Source of the DNA: Drosophila miranda
Taxonomy: Eukaryota > Arthropoda > Insecta > Diptera > Drosophilidae
Length of the DNA: 64,000 nucleotides
Reading direction: 5' to 3'
NCBI RefSeq assembly: GCF_003369915.1
Contig: NC_046677.1
Span: forward strand, 8,432,001 to 8,496,000
Part shown: piece by piece, positions 33,931 to 42,665 of the stretch
Layout: each line of letters starts with the position of its first letter
Position numbering within the stretch: position 1 is the first letter of the stretch
Program-made: the position numbers and the translations under genes
The notes under the pieces: model-generated
Databases searched by the model: none
Told to the model about the DNA's origin: nothing
The model's input: the letters and a program-made list of their open reading frames with translations, nothing else

Positions 33931-36681
33931 ATGGGAGTACCAGCATTCTTTCGGTGGCTAAGCCGAAAATACGCGAGTGTGATAATTGATTGCAATGAGA
34001 ACAAGCAGGTGGATCCGGATACCGGTAAAAATATCTACGAGGACGCCACCCTCCCTAATCCGAATGGAGTAGAGTTTGATAACCTGTACTTGGACATGAA
34101 CGGTATCATACACCCGTGCACGCATCCGGAGGACAAGCCCGCGCCCAAGAACGAGGACGAGATGATGGTGGCCATATTCGATTGCATCGATCGACTTTTT
34201 GGCATTGTTCGGCCGCGAAAGGTGCTCTACATGGCCATTGATGGTGTGGCGCCCAGGGCCAAGATGAACCAGCAGCGGTCGCGACGCTTTCGTGCGGCCA
34301 AGGAAACCACCGAGAAGCGGATGGAGATAGCACGAATCCGCGAGGAGTTGCTGACCCGCGGCTGCAAGCTGCCGCCCGAGAAGGAGAAGGGTGAGCACTT
34401 CGATTCCAATTGCATTACGCCCGGCACTCCGTTCATGGACAGACTGAGCAAGTGCCTTCACTACTACGTCCACGATCGGCAGAACAATAACCCGGCATGG
34501 AAGGGCATCAAAGTCATCCTTTCGGATGCCAATGTGCCCGGCGAGGGCGAGCACAAGATCATGGACTACATACGGAAGCAGCGCGCCCAACCCGACCACG
34601 ATCCCAACACCCAGCATGTACTCTGCGGCGCCGATGCGGATCTGATCATGCTGGGCCTGGCGACCCACGAGCCGAACTTCACCATCATCCGGGAGGAGTT
34701 CCTGCCGAACAAGCCCAGGCCTTGCGATATTTGCAATCAATTTGGCCACGAAATGGACAAGTGCTTAGGACTCAGTGCCGTTGGATCGTCAGGGGCCAAC
34801 TTCAAGCCCGATGTGGCAATTGGAGCCGAGGTGAAGTTCATATTCGTGCGTTTGAGCGTGCTCAGGGAGTACCTGAAGCAGACGCTCGAGATGCCAAATC
34901 TACCATTCGAATATGACTTTGAGCGGACCCTCGATGACTGGGTGTTCATGTGCTTCTTTGTGGGCAACGATTTCCTGCCCCATCTGCCCAGTCTGGAGAT
35001 ACGCGAGGGAGCCGTCGATCGTCTGGTGGAGCTCTACAAGAAATGCGTCTACAAGACAAAGGGCTATCTGACCGACTCTGGGGACGTGAATCTCGATCGA
35101 GTGCAACTAATAATGACGGATCTGGGCAATGCCGAGGATCAGATATTCAAGAGTCGCCAGCGGCGCGAGCAGCAGTTTAAGGCCCGCGAGAAACAGAGGC
35201 AGAGGCAGGACCACAGCGCTTTGGATCAGTCGGTGTTTGGGCCAACGGCCGTTGGCGGTGGGCGCAACGGGCAGCCATCGAGTATTGCCAATTACAAGCA
35301 GGAAGCTGCTGCCCTGAGAACAGGACAAAAACGCCCCAACGAGGACACAAAGGACGAGGAAGAGGACAACGATGAGGTGCGCTTGTGGGAGGATGGCTTC
35401 AAGAGCCGCTACTACGAGTCCAAGTTCGATGTGGCCCCCGAGAACCATTCGTTCCGCTATGCAGTGGCCCTGCAATACGTGCGAGGTCTGTGCTGGGTCT
35501 TGAAGTACTACTACCAGGGGTGTGCCTCCTGGAACTGGTACTTCCCCTATCACTATGCTCCCTTTGCATCGGATTTTGTTAACATACAGGGCCTGTCGAC
35601 GGCCTTTGAGAAGGGAACAAAACCCTTCAATCCCCTCGAGCAGTTGATGGGCGTCTTCCCGGCGGCCAGTAGCTCGCATGTGCCCGAACCCTGGGCCGAA
35701 CTAATGTCCAGTCCCGACTCTCCCATCATTGACTTTTACCCCGAGGACTTTAAGATCGACCTGAATGGCAAGAAGTTCGCCTGGCAGGGCGTCGCCCTAT
35801 TGCCCTTTGTCGATGAGAAGCGTCTCTTCAAGGCCCTCGTCCCGTACTACACCCAGTTGACCGGCGCAGAGGTGAAGCGCAACAAGCAGGGCCACAATTT
35901 TCTCTACATCAGCAACTCCAGTCCGCACTACAAGAAGGTGAAGAAGATTACCGAGAGCACCGACAGCGAGGATCAGTGCAATGCCATCTCGTTCAATGGC
36001 ATGCGTGGCACCATTCTCCGTTCAGACATAGACACTGCCATCAATGGCTGCCTGCCGTCGCCGATTGCCGGCCTACCGGACATCACCGGGAATACTATTG
36101 TGACGACGTTCTTCATAGATCCCGAGTACGATGATGATTATATTTTCGAGGCCAAGCGTCTGCCCGATGCCGTTGATCCGCCGCAGGTGCTGCCTTCCGA
36201 AGGCCGGAAGACTGGACCCGTCATCGGTTTTAATAGCCATCAGACGAGGGCCTATGTAGCACCTGGAGGACATCGTATGCTGAATGCTGGCATCCGGAAT
36301 GGTCAGGGAGACAGGGGACAGCAGGGCTACAATCAGGGTGGCGGTGGGGGCGGCTATGGGCAGGGACAAGGACAAGGCTATCAGAACAATAGCCGCAACT
36401 ACAATTACAACTACAACAATAATTACAACCAGCAGCACCAGGGACGAGGTGGTGGCTATCAGAGTCAGGGTCAGGGTAGCTATCAGAACCGCCAGCAGTA
36501 CGGTGGTGGCCAGCAGCAACAGTACCAGAACCAGAGGTACACACAGGACGGTGGACAGCAGCAGCAGCAGGGCCAAAGGAGTTACAACAACTACAATGGT
36601 CAGCAAAGGAACTACCAGCAAGGTGGGGGTGGCAATAGGCAGCAGCAGCAGCAGCAGATTCAAAACTATAGAAGATTTTAA
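33931..36681 (+). CDS. Rat1: Rat1/Xrn2 nuclear 5'-3' exoribonuclease
   Basis: Nuclear 5'-to-3' exoribonuclease that trims rRNA and snoRNA precursors and drives torpedo termination of RNA polymerase II. Intronless, 916 residues, starting MGVPAFFRWLSRKY as XRN proteins do. Visible XRN signatures: LDMNGIIHPC with acidic Asp55, the basic QQRSRRFRAAKE segment, GEGEHKIMDYIR, CGADADLIMLGLATHEP, and VGNDFLPHLPSLEI. A CCHC knuckle CDICNQFGHEMDKC lies near residues 267-280, characteristic of Rat1/Xrn2 rather than cytoplasmic Pacman/Xrn1, which is also much longer. From about residue 785 to the end the protein becomes a low-complexity Gly/Gln/Tyr/Asn tail (YNYNYNNNYNQQ, RGGGYQ). Start choice is unambiguous because the N-terminal Gly-Val-Pro is conserved in the family. 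A poly(A) signal follows at 36746. Confidence 0.96.
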   Translation: MGVPAFFRWLSRKYASVIIDCNENKQVDPDTGKNIYEDATLPNPNGVEFDNLYLDMNGIIHPCTHPEDKPAPKNEDEMMVAIFDCIDRLFGIVRPRKVLYMAIDGVAPRAKMNQQRSRRFRAAKETTEKRMEIARIREELLTRGCKLPPEKEKGEHFDSNCITPGTPFMDRLSKCLHYYVHDRQNNNPAWKGIKVILSDANVPGEGEHKIMDYIRKQRAQPDHDPNTQHVLCGADADLIMLGLATHEPNFTIIREEFLPNKPRPCDICNQFGHEMDKCLGLSAVGSSGANFKPDVAIGAEVKFIFVRLSVLREYLKQTLEMPNLPFEYDFERTLDDWVFMCFFVGNDFLPHLPSLEIREGAVDRLVELYKKCVYKTKGYLTDSGDVNLDRVQLIMTDLGNAEDQIFKSRQRREQQFKAREKQRQRQDHSALDQSVFGPTAVGGGRNGQPSSIANYKQEAAALRTGQKRPNEDTKDEEEDNDEVRLWEDGFKSRYYESKFDVAPENHSFRYAVALQYVRGLCWVLKYYYQGCASWNWYFPYHYAPFASDFVNIQGLSTAFEKGTKPFNPLEQLMGVFPAASSSHVPEPWAELMSSPDSPIIDFYPEDFKIDLNGKKFAWQGVALLPFVDEKRLFKALVPYYTQLTGAEVKRNKQGHNFLYISNSSPHYKKVKKITESTDSEDQCNAISFNGMRGTILRSDIDTAINGCLPSPIAGLPDITGNTIVTTFFIDPEYDDDYIFEAKRLPDAVDPPQVLPSEGRKTGPVIGFNSHQTRAYVAPGGHRMLNAGIRNGQGDRGQQGYNQGGGGGGYGQGQGQGYQNNSRNYNYNYNNNYNQQHQGRGGGYQSQGQGSYQNRQQYGGGQQQQYQNQRYTQDGGQQQQQGQRSYNNYNGQQRNYQQGGGGNRQQQQQQIQNYRRF

Positions 36682-36745
36682 ACGCACACACACACAGAAC
36701 AATTAATGCACTGCTCTCACAAATAGAAGTACTATCAAACATTTT

Positions 36746-36751
36746 AATAAA
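36746..36751 (+). terminator. Poly(A) signal of Rat1 (AATAAA)
   Basis: AATAAA lies 65 bp after the Rat1 stop codon, giving a very short 3' UTR. Confidence 0.7.
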
Positions 36752-37044
36752 GCAATAATCTACCACAGTTAACTCCCAGGAACATTCATTGTTACCTTAG
36801 TGCCTCAATATATATTGTATATCATGGTTGATATCTTTTGATCTGTACAGCAGAAGATATCAACAGATTTTGCACACACGAGCCGCCTGCCTTTATTAAT
36901 GCCAGTGCCTCTAGGGTATCAATATTAGTACACTCATCAAATTCAACTCAAATTGTAGAACCCCGCCTATATTATGCAGTACAATACCACACCATTAATA
37001 GACAGTCCTCCTAGGGGTACTTTGTATCATCTTACCATATACTA

Positions 37045-37410
37045 TATACAATTTTAACAAATACTTCAATACAAAAAGTCTTAAAATTAAGAATAAACAT
37101 GTAAACGAGGATGTCAACCTTTCTACTTTTTAATTTTTTATTTTTTTTGTATTTCAAAACATTTCACAAGATATGATAGATTGGTAGATAGAGGCACTAT
37201 CTATCAAACACAATTTTACCAAAACATCACCTTAAAATTGTATAATTAGGAAAAAATAAATCAATTCATTTCAGATATAAAACATCGAAAACATTTCACG
37301 ATTTATAATTGATAGATTGATATCTATCTATCAGATCTGCTATATACAATTTTTCCAAAACTTCACCTTGAAAAAAAATTGTCTTTAAATTAGGAATACA
37401 AAAATCAATT
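37045..37410. repeat. Degenerate tandem repeat, about three units of 140-160 bp
   Basis: The block ACAATTTTaaCAAAaCttCAccTTaaAA recurs at about 37048, 37210 and 37345. Each copy is followed by AATTAGGAATA-like words, and the last two are preceded by a GATAGATTG...TATCTATC hairpin-like motif and followed by ATCAATT. It lies between the convergent Rat1 and wee genes, with no coding content. Copies are diverged, so this is an estimate by eye. Confidence 0.55.
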
Positions 37411-38087
37411 GATTTCCGGATGTAATATTTTTTTTGTTTGCAATCATTTCTCTAGAATAATCACTGAATAAACATTTGTATTTTGTAATTTCTGTTCTTC
37501 TTAATCTTATCAAGACACAACCAATCATTTGTTTAGCTTAATTCAAGACTTCCTTCTCTTCATCCGGCATACTTTTACTCAAATTTCGCAATAAAATAAG
37601 ACATTTATTGAATAGCCATTAGGCTATGTATTTCGATCGTATGGAATGTGATAAATGTTATAATTTCGATTCCCGCGATTCCATTTAACAATAAATAGTT
37701 TAATTACGAAAACAGTTCTCATTTTTTTTTTTTACAGAAGATACTTCTTAGATGCTACAACTCGCTTAGTTGCTACGATTGGGGACGGGGTGGGGGTATT
37801 TTTTTGAATTTTCTTTTATGTATAAAGATTTTCTCCGATTAAGAAAGTTTACACTCAGCTGCAAAAAAAATGATAAATACATAGACATATTACGAATGCC
37901 TCGATATATATGTAGATGAGGATGTGGAGGAGATTAAACTGTAAAATATAAAAGATATACGAGTTTTTAGTACTACATATTCGAGAGTAGGAGTAGAGCT
38001 TAAAAACTAAACCCAATGTGAGCTTTGTTCACGTTCGATTCGGAAGAGTTTTTGGTTTGGTTTCGAGGGAGTTCTGTCTCTCGCTAA

Positions 38088-40087
38088 TCAAACATTGGTG
38101 ATAACATTCTTGTTGCGATCGCCCAGGCTATATCGGCCATGGGTGTTGAAGGGTGTGCGCGTACGTCGCGTGAACGAGCGGAGGCATCGCTGACCCTCCA
38201 CACTCTCCGGATTATTTGTCACAGTGAAGAGGTTAACTGGGTTGAACAGAACGAATAAATAACCAGAAATCGTATAGAAAGGACCTGCATCGTTTCACTC
38301 ACCTTTCGCCTCGAGCTGTTTTATCGTTTTCTTTGCATCCCTTAGCTTGTTCATAAGTATCTCGTTCTTGCGCCTCTCCATGGTCAGCTCCAGGCCGAGT
38401 TGCAGCTTGCTCTTGGAGTCAACGGCGCTCAGAATTCTACAATTAAATCTAGTTGAAGAATACTTTGATAGGGCTTTGTTTAACAAACTTACGGATGACT
38501 GAAAATGGACTGTGATGTGGGCCTCTGATCCGGATCGGGATGCATCATTAGGGCTATCAACTCATTGAAATCCTTGCTCAGTGTCGACAGGTAGGGCACC
38601 TCACCGTTTCGTAGCTTGTGCCAGTCGGGGCCATTCTTGGGTAGTGGTCCACCGCCTGCCACCTCAAACAGTGTGATGCCAAGCGAAAATATGTCCGCCC
38701 TGAACAGATCCGAATAGTCATCTTTGAGCAGCTCCTTGGGCAAATAGCGGCAGTCGCCCTCCTCCACATTCGGCTCCTTGACGGACGTCACATTGCCCAG
38801 ATCACCGATTTTGTATGTGCGATCACCGATGTCCGTATGGCGTAGCTCCTCATAGACACTGTCCATGCCATCATCATCTTTGGTTTGCTGCGGCTGCGCC
38901 TCCGCCAGCTTGTGGGCAGTGGGATTCATCGTAGAGAAGATATTCTCGGGCTTGAGGTCCATGTGGACCAAATCATTTGAGTGTATATAGCGCAGGCCCT
39001 CGATCACGTGCATCAGGACAATCTTCAGTTCGGCCTCGCCCAAGAAATGATCCTGTATGCGGGCATGCAGACTGCCGCCGTCGCAGAACTCGTTCTGTAT
39101 CAACATATGATCATCCTCCGCCCAGGCGGAATAATAACGCACTACATTATCGTGCTTGCCCAAAACTGCATGGGCCCAGACCTCATTCAGGGCACGTTTT
39201 CTAGAAGAGAATCCACGGATTAGGCGATGATCAGTGGGCATAAAACGCGCTTACTTACTCAAAGGAACTGCCTGCCACTGGCTTCTTACTCTTTTTAATG
39301 GCATAGATGCAGCCATCGAGCCGATTCACGCACTGGAAGACAACACCGAACTCCCCCACACCAATCACGCGGACCTGCATGAACTCCCGCTTGAAGCGGC
39401 TGATGTTCGTGTCGTGCAGGGCCAGGCGCTTGGGGGCCTGGTGTATCTCGCGCATCGGATCGCCAACGTCCTCGGGGCCCTCATCATCACAGGTATCGCT
39501 GAGTAAATATTTTTGAATAGCATTCACGTTGAGATTCTCGCAACCCACTTGGGTGCGACACCGTTTCTTGTTGTGGGCCAGGAGACCTGAAACAAACACA
39601 TCATTCATAAATTTATTCACAGGCCGACGACTCTCAATGAGAACTCACTGTCTGGTGTGAAGGGATTCACATTGGCGGTGTCCTGGGGCTGCATACTGCG
39701 GTTGTGCAGTGGCAAGCAGCGCGGGCGCTCCGAAAAGCGGAAGAGCTCCTCCCTGCGAGAGGCATTTACTACCTCTGCCGCAGCGGACAGATGATTGCTG
39801 CACTGCGATTTCTGCAGGATGGTCTTTGGTGTGGCAGGAGTGCTGAACAATCGTAGGGCACGAACCTTTTGGCATGGTGGTGACATAGAAACGTCTGCAG
39901 CCGCCTTCTTCTTGTGCTGCGGACTCAGGCTCTCCGGCTGGTCCTTGTCAAAGTCATCGTCGGCGAAGCGCAGCTTGCGCGGATTAAACACTTGCGGCGA
40001 CGGCGTACGCGATCGCAATTCGACACTCGAGTCGAGATGCTCCAGCGAAGTGACGCTCATTTCGTGTTCCGTCTGGCGAAATGCCAT
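38088..40087 (-). CDS. wee: Wee1 inhibitory kinase of Cdk1
   Basis: Nuclear Wee1-family kinase that phosphorylates the inhibitory Tyr of Cdk1 and delays mitosis. Five exons join in frame: 40087-39649, 39586-39259, 39200-38493, 38436-38303 and 38236-38088, all with GT/AG borders, for 585 residues, close to D. melanogaster wee (about 609). The N-terminal ~210 residues are Ser/Thr-Pro-rich regulatory sequence (RTPSPQ, STPATPK). The kinase domain starts near 217: Gly-loop GVGEFG (222-227), AIKK with the ATP Lys at 244, catalytic loop HMDLKPEN with Asp337, and KIGDLGN at 386-392. Using DLG in place of DFG, and NEVxAHAVLG after the Lys, are Wee1 hallmarks. A charged helix MERRKNEILMNKLRDAKK precedes the C-terminal tail. 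A TTTATT/AATAAA-type signal occurs downstream near 37.6 kb. Confidence 0.95.
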
Positions 40088-40626
40088 TGTAGCTTCCGTC
40101 TTTTGGCCTCTGCGCGCAATTTAACAATGTGGCTTTACAAATTTAACAACAATATCTTATAGATGAAAAGGGGGACGACTTTTCATAAAAGAATGAAAAC
40201 AAACACAATACAGAATTAAACTGGGAATGCGATGCGATTAATGCGGCTACAGGGTTGCTCCGGCAAAAAGTTATCGGAACGCTATAGTTCTGTTGTCGAT
40301 ATATCTATTTATTATATTGGTTATGATAAAATTTACGTTCGAGAAAATTTTTTTACATGATGCCTTTAGAAACTGCCAATGGATAGTCTTAGCATTGTCC
40401 GAGCTAATTATATACCAAAAAATGGATTAAATATACCATTTTATACTTGATAGTGCAAAACAAAAAGGAACTACTATTGAAGTGATCGAATTAAAAATGT
40501 TCACCATGATCACCTTAGATGCATGTAGTTCCAAGTAACATTAGTATAGTACGCGATAGTATCGATAACATCTTTAATTTTTTAATTAACTTTTAAAGAA
40601 AGGCATCAGCTCGACTTCATGGACAA
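40088..40626. other. Intergenic region upstream of wee
   Basis: AT-rich, no reading frame. Contains TGTCGATATA at about 40294 and a perfect DRE at 40560. It separates wee (-) from the F-box remnant (+). Confidence 0.6.
40560..40567. promoter_or_regulatory. DRE site TATCGATA
   Basis: Perfect 8-bp DNA-replication-related element. It lies about 470 bp upstream of wee and just 60 bp upstream of the F-box remnant, so it may be the relic promoter of the latter. Confidence 0.55.
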
Positions 40627-41037
40627 AATGGACGTAATTGATTGGAAATGGAAATGGTCCAGCCGGACTCGCCGCCGGCATGTTTTGATGTGCAAACAAA
40701 GAGGCCTGAAAACTTTTCTGTAGTTGCGACTGATGAAGACGAATAGGCTAAATATTTCGACAACGAGCGAGGTCTGTGGATCATTGAGTATCAGGATAAC
40801 ATTGCAATGACATCAGAAACGCAGCTGAACGAGTCCTCGCCTTTGAAGAACTTAGACGATGCCGATTGGCTGAAGGTGGGACTGTAGCTCCACTCAGAGA
40901 GCATGTTCTTTGGCCGATGATGCACAGAATGACAAAATAATACCGTCTTCTGCAGCTGATCCCAATTTAAACGAGGATTGCTGGGAAATCGTAATGGATT
41001 ATCTCAGCGTTGAAGACCAGCAAGCCACCGGTACAAA
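40627..41037 (+). pseudogene. Decayed F-box gene fragment
   Basis: Protein-like sequence is readable across three or more frame changes and stops. The first part, starting MEMVQPDSPPACFDVQ, runs to VATDEDE then a stop, continues AKYFDNERGLWIIEYQDN... to LDDADWLKVGL then a stop, and the last part (another frame) reads PNLNEDCWEIVMDYLSVEDQ. That last piece matches the opening of an F-box (L-x-x-D-C-W-x-x-I/V-x-x-Y-L-x-x-x-D-Q), the Skp1-binding motif of SCF ubiquitin ligases. The remainder of the F-box and any downstream domain are not visible after 41037. The breaks look real unless sequencing errors are dense here. I cannot say which F-box gene it derives from. Confidence 0.55.
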
Positions 41038-42241
41038 CTGATATTGATGAAAATACAATATTTTGCACTCTAATCCTTTGGTTGAAATCATACAGGGTGA
41101 TTGTCATATTAATGCTTGAATGATTGAACTGTAATAAATGAATAAGCAATTATTTTTGCCCAGTATATACGATCTTTGCTATGATCGCTTCTCTATACGA
41201 ATCGCTCAAGCATTTTTATAGCTGTAAGCGTAGCTGAACTCAAAAAGCTTTCCAAATTAAGAGCTGAGCTGTTTTAAGCCAGCATAAACTTGGCTCGGCT
41301 CGTCTGAGCTGAAAGATTTTCTGATAGCTATCCGTGTCCATCTATTTCTGTTAAACTATTCTCTAAGCTAGGAAACTATCTCAACGAAATATTGCATATA
41401 GTTATATTTTATGGCTGCCAATCATTTGTCGGAATCGGGCTTCTACGAAAAACTTCTTCGTTTTCAAATAATACCCCAAAAGTTCCTATTTTTGTAGTTA
41501 TATGTTTGTAGATCGATTGCTGATTTCGGTGAGCTTTTTCAGTTTACAGCTAAGTCAGCAGCGTGCCGTTTTGGTTTTTTGTCCGAGTTTTTAAATATGT
41601 TTTCAGCTAACCTAAGGCTAATTGTATTAATATTAAACCATTTTCTATGGGTAAAAATGTGACAACATGTGTTTTTTGGCATTTAATTTATTGATTTGAA
41701 TAATTTTGTATTTTAGTTTTCAGCGCATTTGCTATATATAGTTCAAACACACATCAAGAATTCATACATATTTTTATTTCTTAAATTCTTAACTATGACC
41801 TCAATGTATGAACATGGTTTTTTAATTTCGCATTGTAGCAGGTCTTGCAATCATATGAATATTTAAAAGAAAAAACAACACCATACAAATTTTGAAAGTT
41901 GAAATATCAAGAGTGTATGTATTTTTTGGGGATCGATCGGTAACACATGAATTGAAGAGAATTGACATAATGATGTTATGTTATGATATATTATGGTATG
42001 AGGGGTGTTGTATTTATATGCTGGCGCTTTATTCCCCAGTGAGAAACACACGAATGCGTCGTTCCGCCTCCTACATATTCGAGTATCGTTCCAGGCATCG
42101 TCTATATCGTCTGGTTGTCAAATCAGAAGCACAAATCAATTTACATAGCAAACGGTGTGACTAGATCGATGTTCGGTTCGGATGTCCCTCTTTACGCCGG
42201 CTGCCGCCGATCTCCATTTTAAGAATTTATAATTTTGATGT
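41038..42241. other. Intergenic stretch, nothing recognised
   Basis: AT-rich DNA between the F-box remnant and the 3' end of x16. Only short chance frames. A possible minus-strand poly(A) signal for x16 (TTTATT on the + strand) is at 42242-42247. Confidence 0.6.
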
Positions 42242-42611
42242 TTTATTTTTGATATTTCAAGCGCTCTTTGTTCTGGGATCTTTGTGTGTGTTTTCTCATC
42301 CAGGTCTTGTCGCGATAGCAAAAAGTACTTACAAATGCGTACTTCCCTTAGACAATAAATTAAAACCCTAAGCTAAGATGGTTTTGGGGGACAACTAAAA
42401 TGTTTGTATGTTGTGTATATTGCGTGAAGAAAGTGTTGTTTTGTTGTTGTAAAATGTTTTGTTTGTCTCTTGTTTCGTTTAGTTTTGTTGTGTTTTTGTT
42501 ATATATGTATTGGGGGTGTGGTGTGTGAGGGAATGAAGGGGGAGTTTGTTGCCCAGTTGCCCCTTTCGCGCTGATTCTTGTTTCTTGGCTGCAGCTCTCA
42601 GGCCCCACGTA

Positions 42612-42665
42612 CTATTTCTTCTTCTTCTTGAATTTGCGGCCATCGTCTGCATCCGTCTGTCGTCG
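42612..42665 (-). other. In-frame extension after the x16 stop codon (possible readthrough tail)
   Basis: Directly after TAG the same frame reads RRQTDADDGRKFKKKK, then 1 Lys and a second TAG. The tail is basic and looks coding, and the stop context is TAG-C. Stop-codon readthrough is common in Drosophila, but this could also be chance 3' UTR or part of an alternative splice form. Confidence 0.35.

Noticed and set aside
36073..36766. Long antisense frames opposite the Rat1 tail
   Set aside because: Mirror of the Gly/Gln/Tyr-rich coding repeats, which leave other frames open.
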